NCBI GenBank assembly: GCA_963169355.1
Contig: CAUJCR010000012.1
Span: forward strand, 121,459 to 185,458
Length of the DNA stretch: 64,000 bases
Reading direction: 5' to 3'
From: Bacteroidota bacterium
GTDB taxonomy: Bacteria > Bacteroidota > Bacteroidia > B-17B0 > Aurantibacillaceae
Shown: positions 9,993 through 18,506 of the stretch, piece by piece
How positions within the stretch are numbered: the stretch's first letter is position 1
Layout of the letters: each line of letters begins with the position of its first letter
Notes under the pieces: generated by a model
Told to the model about the DNA's origin: nothing
The model's input: the letters and a program-made list of their open reading frames with translations, nothing else
Databases searched by the model: none
Translations under genes and position numbers: made by a program

Positions 9993-10475
9993 TTGGATCT
10001 TCATAAACATAACCAAAAAGCAACCACGCTTAAAAAAGAAAACAAAATCTTTTACGATAAATTAAAACGTACTAAGCCCAAAAACTTAGATCAGCATTTT
10101 CATACTTTACACGACGACGTATTTGAAGAGATAGATTGCCTAAGTTGTGCCAATTGTTGCAAAACAACTTCGCCTATATTTTATAACCGAGATATAGAAC
10201 GTTTGGCCAAACATTTTAGAATAAAACCAGGTGAGTTTATTGAGAAATACCTCAAAATTGATGAAGATAAAGATTATGTTTTAACACAAGCGCCATGTCC
10301 GTTTTTGGGAGCAGACAATTACTGCTCAGTATATGAGGCACGACCTAATGCTTGTAGAGAATATCCTCACACCAATCGAAAAAGAATGGAACAAATTTTA
10401 GATCTCACCTATCGAAACACCATTGTGTGCCCAGCAGTGCTAGAAATTACTGAGCGGTTAAAAAAAGTTTTATAG
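9993..10475 (+). CDS. YkgJ family Cys-cluster (putative Zn/Fe-chelating) protein
   Basis: This 160-residue protein has the YkgJ/UPF0153 cysteine pattern: CLSCANCC (about 46-53), then CPFLGADNYCSVYEARPNAC (about 102-121) followed by REYPHT. These cysteines are thought to bind a metal or Fe-S cluster; the biochemical role is not established. The TTG at 9993 is used as start because no in-frame ATG precedes the conserved region. The gene follows dut by 15 bases and ends with TAG, overlapping the last six bases of the convergent kinase gene. Confidence 0.82.
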   Translation: MDLHKHNQKATTLKKENKIFYDKLKRTKPKNLDQHFHTLHDDVFEEIDCLSCANCCKTTSPIFYNRDIERLAKHFRIKPGEFIEKYLKIDEDKDYVLTQAPCPFLGADNYCSVYEARPNACREYPHTNRKRMEQILDLTYRNTIVCPAVLEITERLKKVL

Positions 10476-10880
10476 TAATTTGACTTTATATTTTTCAGCC
10501 ATTTTTTGAAGCTGTTCGCTAGTAACACCATGTGTGTTTTGTTGCCCATGATAGTTTTCAACGGTAACTACAAAAATTGCATAACGGTACTTTGAAGCCA
10601 ATTTAAAATAAGGTTCCATTTCCCAATCTAACGTAAATGTATTGTGTATAAATATCTTTGGAAATTTTTGTTTGAGCGCATCTTCGGTTAATTGTTCGCA
10701 TTGTTTATACGCTTTATAATTGTCGTTAAAATTAAACACATATTCGCCAGTGTGTTCATCTGTAAAATAATCGTCAACCGAAAAAATAGGATAGGTATTA
10801 TTTTCGGATAACACTTTGGCTAGGGTGGATTTTCCACTGCCTGGAAGCCCTCTAAGCAATATCAAACAATACGGTTCCAT
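10470..10880 (-). CDS. Small P-loop ATPase/kinase (AAA_33, Zeta/N4BP2-like)
   Basis: A 136-residue protein with Walker A motif LLRGLPGSGKSTLAKVL near the N-terminus, a following FSVDDYFTD motif and a DWEMEPYFKLA segment, the arrangement of AAA_33-type ATP-binding proteins related to NEDD4-binding protein 2 and zeta-like kinases. The substrate is unknown. I prefer the ATG at 10880 (MEPYCLILLRGLPG); an in-frame ATG at 10916 would add twelve residues that precede the first beta strand and look like leader sequence. It converges with the YkgJ gene, sharing six bases at the stop codons. Confidence 0.72.
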   Translation of the reverse strand: MEPYCLILLRGLPGSGKSTLAKVLSENNTYPIFSVDDYFTDEHTGEYVFNFNDNYKAYKQCEQLTEDALKQKFPKIFIHNTFTLDWEMEPYFKLASKYRYAIFVVTVENYHGQQNTHGVTSEQLQKMAEKYKVKLL

Positions 10881-10988
10881 ACACTCTAAGTTACAAAATT
10901 TTAGGCTGAATAGCAAGTAATTTGAATAAAAGGGAAAAGCGAATGGTTATGTTTTTTTAATTGTATTAATCTTGTTATCTTTAATTTT

Positions 10989-11594
10989 ATGTGTATGTTT
11001 TGTATTGATGGCGATAACGTGGTGCGTAACATAAAGTTTGTTCTTTCTGCGCCCCCACATTCCCCTTTGGTTGCTGATAGCACAGGCCAACATTCCCCTT
11101 TGGTCTCTATTAGCACGCCCCAACATTCCCCTCCAGTGGAGGGGTGTCTGAAAGACGGGGTGGTTAATAAAGAAATACTAACCACCATAAACAACCACCC
11201 CATATACCGAAATTTTGTAAAAAACCTACCTTACAATCCAAAACTAAAACCGTTATTAAAAGTTAAACGTAAAGCAGGAATTTTATCAGAGGTTTTATTT
11301 TGGCAACAAGTACACAAAGGCAAATTTCATAACATTGATTTTGACAGACAACGCATTATAGGAAATTACATTGTTGATTTTTATGTAAAGGCATTAGGCT
11401 TGGTAGTAGAAATTGATGGTAGTAGCCATAATAATAAAAAAGATTACGATGCACAACGCCAACTATTTTTAGAAAACCTTGGCTTGAAAGTATATCGTAT
11501 TACCGATACAGATATGAAAAAAAAATGCCGAAGTATCAATGATAGGATTGGAGAAATATATTATAGAACAGTACAGTATAGGCGGTGTGGATAA
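10989..11594 (+). CDS. DUF559 endonuclease-like protein within an inverted-repeat cassette
   Basis: Residues about 75-195 are a DUF559 domain (PD-(D/E)XK / Vsr-like fold): KAGILSEVLFWQQ, FDRQRIIGNYIVDFYVKALGLVVEIDGSSH with the D...EID catalytic pattern, then DAQRQLFLENLGLKVYRI. DUF559 proteins are predicted DNA nucleases. The first 70 residues are odd: they are encoded by three 33-bp repeat units and one arm of an inverted repeat, so the real start may be much closer to the domain, for example a codon just upstream of the segment NNHPIYRNF. The stop codon coincides with the first base of the right-hand repeat arm, so the domain sits exactly inside the repeat pair. This layout suggests a mobile cassette. 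Confidence 0.7.
   Translation: MCMFCIDGDNVVRNIKFVLSAPPHSPLVADSTGQHSPLVSISTPQHSPPVEGCLKDGVVNKEILTTINNHPIYRNFVKNLPYNPKLKPLLKVKRKAGILSEVLFWQQVHKGKFHNIDFDRQRIIGNYIVDFYVKALGLVVEIDGSSHNNKKDYDAQRQLFLENLGLKVYRITDTDMKKKCRSINDRIGEIYYRTVQYRRCG
11057..11131 (+). repeat. 33-bp tandem repeats (ACATTCCCC units)
   Basis: ACATTCCCC recurs at 11057, 11090 and 11123, exactly 33 bases apart. The first two full units share ACATTCCCCTTTGGT at the start and TAGCAC near the end; the third runs into the left inverted-repeat arm. In the forward frame they encode 11-residue units starting HSPLV. Confidence 0.8.
11124..11165 (+). repeat. Left arm of 42-bp imperfect inverted repeat around the DUF559 ORF
   Basis: Reverse-complemented, these 42 bases match 11594-11635 at 35 of 42 positions by eye. 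The arm contains its own palindrome, CCCCTCCAGTGGAGGGG, and is markedly more GC-rich than the surroundings. Confidence 0.8.
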
Positions 11595-11635
11595 ACCACC
11601 CCTCCTTTCAGGCACCCCTCCTTTGGAAGGGAATT
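11594..11635 (+). repeat. Right arm of 42-bp imperfect inverted repeat around the DUF559 ORF
   Basis: Counterpart of 11124-11165 in opposite orientation: AACCACCCC at the inner end, CTTTCAG in the middle and GGGAAT at the outer end. The internal palindrome is degenerate here (CCCTCCTTTGGAAGGG). Confidence 0.8.
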
Positions 11636-11865
11636 TCTCACAAGACCTAATAAAAGGCAGAGTATATATTAACGATACTCAATATTTTGATAACGTGCCC
11701 GAAGTAGCTTGGAACTTTTACATTGATGGTTATCAACCGGCTCAAAAATGGTTAAAAGAGCGCAAAGACAGAAAACTAGATTTTGAAGACATTTTACATT
11801 ATCAAAGAATTATTGTTGCACTTACCAAAACAGGTAAATTAACGAAGGATATTGATACTATTTAA
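11636..11865 (+). pseudogene. C-terminal remnant of a type ISP restriction-modification protein
   Basis: Downstream of the right repeat arm the reading frame encodes about 75 residues including GRVYINDTQYFDNVPEVAWN, YIDGYQPAQKWLKERKDRK and FEDILHYQRIIVALTKT. This is the conserved C-terminal end of type ISP single-polypeptide restriction-modification enzymes (LlaGI/LlaBIII-like specificity domain). A full enzyme is over 1,000 residues; nothing of the nuclease, helicase or methylase parts is present upstream. The frame can be opened as far back as an ATG at 11539, but that part only reads through the DUF559 gene and the repeat. I read it as a dead fragment left after deletion, with the repeat cassette at the break. 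Confidence 0.65.
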
Positions 11866-11925
11866 TTTGTATAGTTTTTTAAGTTTAAACTGAAACGTTA
11901 TATTCTTCCTTTATATCAATCAACT

Positions 11926-12144
11926 TTATTTTATTTCACAAGTTGTTGTTTCATCTCCATAACTAGCTTGATGATTATACTTACTGCATTTCTTTTTAGC
12001 TCCTGATTTAGAAACCGCACTTATTTGCTTATTTGATACCGTGGTTGTTGGAAAATGACTTAGAGTTTCAGTTTCGCATTCACAATTATATTTCTTACAT
12101 CCAAAAACTATTATACTAATGATGATTATACAGGCTATCTTCAT
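11926..12144 (-). CDS. Small putative lipoprotein, unknown function
   Basis: A 72-residue product starting MKIACIIIISIIVFGCKKYN: a short basic start, an Ile-rich core and a lipobox-like VFGC. After cleavage the mature part would be about 57 residues with several Cys (CECET, KKCSKY, TTCEIK), Lys and Thr. It lies 3 bases downstream of the outer-membrane protein gene 12148-12906 on the same strand, so it is probably co-transcribed. I do not recognise the family. Confidence 0.5.
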   Translation of the reverse strand: MKIACIIIISIIVFGCKKYNCECETETLSHFPTTTVSNKQISAVSKSGAKKKCSKYNHQASYGDETTTCEIK

Positions 12145-12147
12145 TTC

Positions 12148-12906
12148 TTAAAAATTAAAACTAACACCCACATCTGTTCTAATAGCATAAAAATAGCCAC
12201 TTATTGGATTATCAACTAGTGGACTCAAAACTTGTCTATAAATATGTTCTAACTTAAGATACCAACGCTTATTTAATTTATAGTTTAATCCCACACCTAA
12301 TAGCGCTGCTGGAAACAAGTTATACCAACCTGTATTTATATATTTATGGTCTGTTTGTTTTTCTTTATGTCCATCGGTATATAAAAATGTGGTGGTAGTT
12401 TTTCTATCTAATAACCAATTAGCCGACACGCCTACACTAGCATACATATTAAATTTATTTTTATTAATAAAATAAACATGTGCTTTAAATGGTATGCTTA
12501 TAAAACGGTATCTGTAAATAGATTTTCGTTCAGGAATTGACATATAATTTCCCTGCCCTATATAAGGCAATGAGGGATCGTAAGTACCTCCAGTTGTAAT
12601 AGCATTTAAAGCAGGCACATGAACTTTAGAACCCATTGAAGTGTATAAAACACCCAACTCGAGTGCAAGAATTTTTGATAATTGTAATTGAGTGTGCACA
12701 CCCGATGTAAAAGCAAAAACACCCTTCTCCGAAATATTTGAACTAGCCGTAGAAGTATTGTAAGGTATCCTAAAACTATAATCGGGAGAAAAAGTAAATC
12801 CCACCGACCATTTTTGCATCATTGTGCTATCTTTTGTTTGTGCGAATACTAGCTGTGTTATGAATAACAAAAACAAAACTTGATATTTAACACATTTAAT
12901 TTTCAA
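12148..12906 (-). CDS. Outer-membrane beta-barrel protein (PorT-like)
   Basis: This 252-residue protein has a signal peptide (IKCVKYQVLFLLFITQLVFAQ) and then alternating aromatic/polar strands: WSVGFTFSPDYSF, LALELGVLYTSMGSKV, YRFISIPFKAHVYF, FNMYASVGVSANWLL, LLGVGLNYKLNKRWYLKLE and a final GVSFNF ending in Phe. This is the pattern of small Bacteroidota outer-membrane beta-barrels (outer membrane protein beta-barrel / PorT family). Its specific role is unknown. It precedes a small lipoprotein gene on the same strand. Confidence 0.7.
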   Translation of the reverse strand: MKIKCVKYQVLFLLFITQLVFAQTKDSTMMQKWSVGFTFSPDYSFRIPYNTSTASSNISEKGVFAFTSGVHTQLQLSKILALELGVLYTSMGSKVHVPALNAITTGGTYDPSLPYIGQGNYMSIPERKSIYRYRFISIPFKAHVYFINKNKFNMYASVGVSANWLLDRKTTTTFLYTDGHKEKQTDHKYINTGWYNLFPAALLGVGLNYKLNKRWYLKLEHIYRQVLSPLVDNPISGYFYAIRTDVGVSFNF

Positions 12907-12966
12907 CGCTATGCACGTTATTTGGTATTATAAATATAAGCAATTACCATTTAATTTTCAAGTACC

Positions 12967-15900
12967 TCAACCCAAGTGCTCGTTGATCTTTGAAAAAACA
13001 GTGGTAGCCTCGCTTACACTTTTAATACCTTCAATAGTAAGCCATAGCTTGCTATTTTTTTCTTTTAAGGCTGTTTGTTTGGGTGTTTTTTGTGCAAAGG
13101 AAAGCACCGCCTTAAACATAGGAGAGTTATAATACTCGCTATCTTGCTTGCTTAAAAAATAAGCTAACATTTTATTGTCTTTTAATGTAATTTTTTCAAA
13201 GCCCAATTTCATTGCAGCCCAGCGCATACGCACTACATTAATTAACTCTATTACTTCATTAGTAAAAGGACCAAAACGATCAAGCTAATTTTTTTCATTG
13301 TTAAATAAATATTCTTCTTTAGTTATGTTATCTAACTCGCGATACAATAATAAGCGCTCCGTAAGATTGCCTACATAAGTATCTGGTATTAGCAATTGTA
13401 AATCAGTATCTACAATGGTTTCTTTTACAAATTGCCTTGAAAAAACCGCCTTATCTTGGTTATTTGTATCCTCGCTATTATCCACAGATGTTTTATACCA
13501 ATCTTCTTCTTTTAACTCTTCAATGGCTTCATTTAAAATTTTCATATAAGTATCAAAACCCATATCATTTATAAAGCCACTTTGTTCTCCTCCCAGTAAA
13601 TTTCCAGCACCTCGAATATCTAAATCGCGCATGGCAATATGAAACCCACTACCTAAATCACTAAACTCTACAATGGCTTGCAATCGTTTACGAGCCTCGG
13701 TAGTCAGATTAATAAAAGGTGGTGTTAATAAATAACAAAATGCTTTTTTGTTGCTACGCCCTACCCTACCACGCATCTGGTGTAAATCGCTCAACCCAAA
13801 ATTTTGAGCATCATTTATAATAATGGTATTGGCATTACTTATATCTAATCCCGATTCAATAATAGTGGTTGCCACCAGCACATCAAATTCGCCCTCAATA
13901 AATGATAGTAAGGTTTCTTCTAACTTATCGCCATCCATTTGGCCATGCCCTACTGCTACTTTGGCTTCTGGCACTAAGCGTTGCACAATACCCGCTACTT
14001 CTTGTATGTTTTGTACTTTATTATGTACTACATAAACTTGTCCGCCTCTAGCCAATTCATAGGCAATAGCATCTCTTAATAATTCTTCGCTAAAGGTAGA
14101 AAGCTCCGTTTGTACCGGATAACGATTAGGTGGCGGTGTAGAAATAACCGATAAATCTCTTGCGCCCATTAAACTAAACTGTAAGGTTCTAGGAATAGGC
14201 GTTGCTGTTAAGGTAAGCGTATCAACACTTGTTTTAAAAGTTTTGAGTTTATCTTTAATGCCAACACCAAATTTTTGTTCCTCATCAATAATTAATAAGC
14301 CAAGGTCTTTGTATTTTACTTCTTTACCTACAATTTTATGAGTGCCAATTAAAATATCAATTTTTCCTTCTTCTAATTTTTTTAAAATTTCTTTTGTTTC
14401 CTTAGCGGTTTTAAAGCGGTTTAAAAATGCAATGTTACAAGGCAAGTTGTGTAAGCGTTCGCTAAATGTTTTGTAATGTTGATAGGCCAAAATGGTAGTT
14501 GGTACCAATACTGCCACCTGCTTGCTATCGCACACAGCTTTAAAAGCAGCTCTTATAGCAATTTCTGTCTTTCCAAATCCAACATCACCACACACCAATC
14601 TATCCATAGGATGTGGCTTTTCCATATCCCGTTTTACATCGCTCGTTACTTTTACTTGGTCTGGTGTATCTTCATAAATAAACGAAGCCTCTAACTCGTG
14701 TTGCAAATAATTATCCTGCTGAAAACGATGACCAGCTTGTGTTTTACGTTGAGCATATAATTTTATTAAATCATACGCTACTTCTTTTACATTGCGTTTT
14801 GTTTTTTGTTTTAAGGTATTCCAAGTTGTTGAGCCAATTTTATCTATGCGAGGCACATTACCTTCCTTACCTGTGTATTTGCTAATGCGGTGTAAACTAT
14901 GTATGCTTACATATAAAAAATCATTATCCTTATACACTAATTTAACCGCCTCTTGCTCCTTACCATTTACCTGTAGTTTCACTAATCCGCCAAAACGCCC
15001 AATGCCATGATCGATATGCGTTACAAAATCGCCTGGGTTAAGCGATAAAATTTCTTTTAGCGTCAGTGCTTCAGCTGTTTTATATCGAGTTTCTTTTAAA
15101 TGAAAACGATGATAACGTTCAAAGATTTGATGATCGGTATAACAAGCAATTTTTAAATCGTGGTCAATAAATCCTTCGTGAATATTCATAGAAACGTGTT
15201 CTATTAAACTATCCGCGGTGCGATGTTCTTTCGCCAATAAATCATTAAAAATGGTGGTTAATCTATCGGCTTGTTTTACGTTATCAGTAGTAAGATAATT
15301 TTTATAACCCTTGGCTTTATTGGCTTTTAAATCGTTAATCAGTAAATCGAAATTTTTATTAAATTGCGGTTGCGGACTTTGATTAAAACTCACCGTTTGG
15401 CTTGATATATGCGCCTGAATACCATATTCAATAAGCGAATAAGGTTTTATAAGTTCAAGAAACTCATGAGCATTAATATACAACTCGCTAGGCTTCAAAT
15501 GGGTTACTTCTCCTGATAAATCGGCGAATATTTTCTCTGCCTTATCTATTTGTTTCTGAATAGTATCTTTTGCAAACAACACATCATCAAAACAAATAAT
15601 TGTGTTACTCGATAAATAATCAAATACAGGTTGCCTTACTTCTATAACTTCGCTCGATTGTATATTGGGGATAATCGTTACAAAATCATATTGATGATTG
15701 GACAACTGCGAAATAGGATCGAAAGTTTTAATGGCCTCTACATCGTTTCCAAATAATTCGATACGATATGGTAACTCATGAGCAAAAGAATACACATCTA
15801 TAATTCCGCCACGGATGGCATATTGCCCAGGTTCAGAAACAAAATCGCAAAATTCAAAATCGTAGCTATTTAAAAATTCCTGAATAAATTCAAGGCTCAA

Positions 15901-16326
15901 CTTTTCACCTTTCTTAATCACTAAGGTATTTTTACTAAGGCTAGTTCGCGAAGCTACTTTTTCGGCCAAGGCCGCCGCATAAGTAACTACAACACCTGCA
16001 TAATTTTCTTTACTTAAATAGCTTAAGGTTTCGGCACGTTCTTGAACCGAGGCATTACTCGTTTTTTCTTCTTTGTAAGGTATTTTATAACTCTCAGGAA
16101 AATAATGAATATTTTTTTCAGGCAGTAAGGATTGTAAATCGTTTAATAGATAAGCTGCTTTCTCTTTATCGTTGCACACTACAAACATATTTTGCTTAGT
16201 GTTTTGAAAAATATCGTTGATAATAAAAGACAAAGAAGACCCGCGCAAACCTGAAAAATACTGATTAGTATTAAAATGAGTTTGCTTTTGTTGTAAAGTG
16301 CTCCAATAAATGCCGTTCCACCACAT
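12967..16326 (-). pseudogene. mfd: Transcription-repair coupling factor, interrupted by one in-frame TAG
   Basis: The frame from ATG 16326 encodes 1,013 residues of Mfd: the UvrB-like N-terminal module, the RNA-polymerase-interacting CarD-like domain (about 430-510, GDFVTHIDHGIGRFGG), Walker A GDVGFGKTE (about 580), IIDEEQKFG (about 682), TLTATPIPRTL and MRGRVGRSN (about 848). A TAG at 13285-13287 stops it. The same frame then continues with LDRFGPFTNEV and 88 further codons from ATG 13233, giving RMRWAAMKLGFEK and other conserved parts of the C-terminal D7 domain, to a TGA at 12967. Total length without the stop is about 1,119 residues, the family norm. Mfd removes stalled RNA polymerase and recruits UvrA. 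The break removes most of D7, the autoinhibitory domain, so the 1,013-residue product could still be made and active. Confidence 0.85.
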
Positions 16327-16478
16327 GTTGAGAGCGTGAAGATACGTTTTTTAGCGAGATACTGCCTATACCTTCACGAATATTTATTGTGTCTTAGACA
16401 TAAATACTATAAAAAATTAACAAAAATATATTGTTGAAAAGTTAGCAATTGACTTCCATTTAAAAGCGGTATTCGGTT

Positions 16479-16486
16479 TATTTTTG
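16479..16486 (+). promoter_or_regulatory. Candidate -7 box for the OmpA-like gene
   Basis: TATTTTTG fits TAnnTTTG. It lies 22 bases before the ATG at 16508, and overlaps the alternative upstream TTG start, which argues for the ATG. No well-spaced -33 TTTG was found. Confidence 0.3.
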
Positions 16487-16507
16487 TTTGTATTAAATAA
16501 TAAGAGA

Positions 16508-17509
16508 ATGAAAACATATTATGCCCTTATTTTATCTGGTTTATATCTTCTTACTTCTTGCGTACCGCAACGAGTAGCCGAAGAAACTAAATCAAAGCTA
16601 ACAAATTGTGAAACCGAGTTAGCAGCATCAAAAAAACTAGCCTCAGAAACCGAAGCTAAAAATGCCGAGATGAAAGAGCAGATTGAAAAAGACACCAAAG
16701 CTATTGAAGGTTTGCAAAGAGATACATCTGTATTAGGTTCTAACCTAAGATTACTAACCAATAAATACGATAAACTAAACTCGGTAAACGATCAATTGTT
16801 AGATAAATACAATCGTTTATTAGCTGGCTCAGAAAAAGATAATGCAGCTTTGAGCGGAAAGTTACAAACCACACAAGAGCAATTACTAAAAAAAGAAGAT
16901 GAGTTAAAAGCGCTTGAAGCAAAACTAAACAAACAACAACAAGAGTTAGACATGCTTTCGGCTGAACTTAAAAAACGGGAGGCTCGTGTAGCTGAACTTG
17001 AAAACATTTTAAAACAAAAAGATCAAGCTACCGCCGATTTAAAAAAGAAATTAAGCGATGCACTAATGGGCTTTGAAGGAAAGGGATTAACCATTACACA
17101 AAAAAACGGAAAAGTGTATGTTAGTATGGATGAATCCTTATTATTTGAAAGCGGTAAAACAGCCGTTCAATCTAAAGGTGTAGAAGCTTTAAAAAATTTG
17201 GCCAAAGTATTAGAACAAAATCCAGATATTAACGTAATGGTTGAAGGACATACCGATGATGTGCCAATGAAAGGAAGCGGCGATATTAAAGATAACTGGG
17301 ATTTAAGCGCCATGCGTGCAACATCAGTTACAAAAATTATTTTACAAAACTCTGCAACCGACCCTAAACGCATTATTGCGGCTGGTAGAGGTGAGTTTTT
17401 TCCAATTGACCCAGCTAAAACTGCCGAAGCACGTAAAAAAAATCGTAGAACCGAAATTATCTTAACACCTAAGTTAGATGAATTATTAAAAGTATTAGAG
17501 AATAATTAA
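16508..17509 (+). CDS. OmpA-family lipoprotein with long coiled coil
   Basis: Starting at ATG 16508 the protein has a lipoprotein signal (YYALILSGLYLLTSC). A long Lys/Glu/Ala-rich heptad region follows (about 25-185; for example KLQTTQEQLLKKEDELKALE), which should form a coiled coil. The C-terminus is an OmpA/MotB peptidoglycan-binding domain: LLFESGKTAVQ, VMVEGHTDDVP, NWDLSAMRATSV, RIIAAGRGE and KNRRTEIIL. It probably anchors the outer membrane to peptidoglycan across the periplasm. A TTG at 16484 would add eight residues before the signal peptide and is less likely. mscL follows 34 bases downstream, probably in the same transcript. Confidence 0.85.
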   Translation: MKTYYALILSGLYLLTSCVPQRVAEETKSKLTNCETELAASKKLASETEAKNAEMKEQIEKDTKAIEGLQRDTSVLGSNLRLLTNKYDKLNSVNDQLLDKYNRLLAGSEKDNAALSGKLQTTQEQLLKKEDELKALEAKLNKQQQELDMLSAELKKREARVAELENILKQKDQATADLKKKLSDALMGFEGKGLTITQKNGKVYVSMDESLLFESGKTAVQSKGVEALKNLAKVLEQNPDINVMVEGHTDDVPMKGSGDIKDNWDLSAMRATSVTKIILQNSATDPKRIIAAGRGEFFPIDPAKTAEARKKNRRTEIILTPKLDELLKVLENN

Positions 17510-17542
17510 TAAAAAAAACAACAATCAAAAAAACGACTGAAA

Positions 17543-17926
17543 ATGGGAATGATTAAAGAATTTAAAGATTTTGCCATGCGCGGCAATGTTATCGACCTTG
17601 CTGTGGGTGTAGTAATTGGCGGTGCATTTAATAAAATTGTCTCGTCACTAGTAGAAGACATTATTACACCAGCTATTCTTACGCCAGCATTAAAAGCAGC
17701 TAATTTATCCGATTTAGCAGCTCTTACTATTCCAGGAACAGCTATTAAATATGGTAATTTTATTTCAAATATCATTTCATTTATTATCGTAGCTTTTGCC
17801 TTATTTATGGTAATCAAAGGAATTAATAAAATGAATAAGAAAGAAGAAGCTGCACCTGCGGCTCCGCCTGAGCCTTCAAGTACCGATAAATTATTAATGG
17901 AAATTAGAGATTCATTAAAGAAATAA
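17543..17926 (+). CDS. mscL: Large-conductance mechanosensitive channel
   Basis: This 127-residue protein has the MscL layout: an amphipathic N-terminal helix ([24 protein letters not shown]), TM1 through residue about 45 with the gate-forming [22 protein letters not shown], a periplasmic loop, TM2 (about 74-97, [19 protein letters not shown]), and the charged [11 protein letters not shown] cytoplasmic cluster followed by an Ala/Pro linker and C-terminal helix. It opens under membrane tension to release solutes on hypo-osmotic shock. It lies between the OmpA-like gene and a bidirectional terminator. Confidence 0.96.
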   Translation: MGMIKEFKDFAMRGNVIDLAVGVVIGGAFNKIVSSLVEDIITPAILTPALKAANLSDLAALTIPGTAIKYGNFISNIISFIIVAFALFMVIKGINKMNKKEEAAPAAPPEPSSTDKLLMEIRDSLKK

Positions 17927-17928
17927 AC

Positions 17929-17960
17929 AAAAGAGGCTGAATAAAAATTCAGCCTCTTTT
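17929..17960. terminator. Bidirectional terminator between mscL and slyD
   Basis: A perfect 14-bp inverted repeat (17929-17942 and 17947-17960) with loop AAAA, a GAGGCTGAAT core and A/T runs on both sides. It serves the convergent genes mscL (+) and slyD (-), starting 3 bases after the mscL stop. Confidence 0.85.
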
Positions 17961-17966
17961 ATTTTA

Positions 17967-18482
17967 TTAGTGGTGGTGATGACCACCTGGCCCGTGAACG
18001 TGCCCGTGATCTAATTCTTCGGCGGTTGCCTCTCTAATATCTAAAATTTCGCCTACAAAATGTAAATGATGATCGGCTAATGGATGATTAAAATCCATAG
18101 TAACTGTAGTATCTTCAATTTTTACTACAAAACCCATTAATTGATTGCCATCTGCATCGTTCATCATTAATTCCTCGCCTTCTTTCACACGCTCTTCATC
18201 AAATTTTCCATCTACATAGAAAGCCTCTTTAGGAATTTTTACAATCATTTCGTTGTCTGATAAACCATACGCCTTAGCGGGTTCAATTTTAAAATCAAAC
18301 TTATCGCCTACTTTTTTATTAATTAGATTAAGTTCAAAATCTGGAAGTAACTGCCCTACGCCAAATAGAAATACAAAAGGATGTTCGGTACTTGTTTGTT
18401 CCACTAATTGGGGCGCTTCATTTTCGAGGTGAGATGATAAATGATAATTTACCGATACCACTTTGTTTTTACTAATTGTCAT
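17967..18482 (-). CDS. slyD: FKBP-type peptidyl-prolyl cis-trans isomerase, SlyD-like
   Basis: This 171-residue protein is of the SlyD class: N-terminal FKBP half (VNYHLSSHLENEAPQLVEQT, PFVFLFGVGQLLPDFE, KVGDKFDFKIEPAKAYGLSD), an inserted chaperone (IF) segment about 75-130, return to the FKBP fold (MDFNHPLADHHLHFVGEILDI), and a His-rich tail ending HGHVHGPGGHHHH. SlyD isomerises prolyl bonds, acts as a folding helper, and its tail binds nickel and other divalent metals. The tail here is short but rich in His, so metal binding is plausible. It is convergent with mscL. Confidence 0.92.
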   Translation of the reverse strand: MTISKNKVVSVNYHLSSHLENEAPQLVEQTSTEHPFVFLFGVGQLLPDFELNLINKKVGDKFDFKIEPAKAYGLSDNEMIVKIPKEAFYVDGKFDEERVKEGEELMMNDADGNQLMGFVVKIEDTTVTMDFNHPLADHHLHFVGEILDIREATAEELDHGHVHGPGGHHHH

Positions 18483-18506
18483 ATTGATGTTTATTTTTTG
18501 TTATGT

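Noticed and set aside
11057..11131. CRISPR array from the 33-base spacing
   Set aside because: Only two full units and one partial; there are no unique spacers between repeats and no cas genes nearby.
10901..11203. Minus-strand ORF of 100 codons across the GC-rich repeats
   Set aside because: It reads repeat units and the inverted-repeat arm (Gly/Glu/Cys repeats) and has no recognisable domain; the opposite strand holds the DUF559 gene.
13234..13287. Frameshift as the cause of the mfd break
   Set aside because: The upstream and downstream parts are in the same frame; removing the TAG alone joins conserved sequence, so no shift is needed.
13285..13287. Alternative genetic code in which TAG is read as an amino acid
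   Set aside because: TAG ends other genes at sensible places in the window (the flippase at 2460 and the YkgJ-like gene at 10475), so it serves as a normal stop here.
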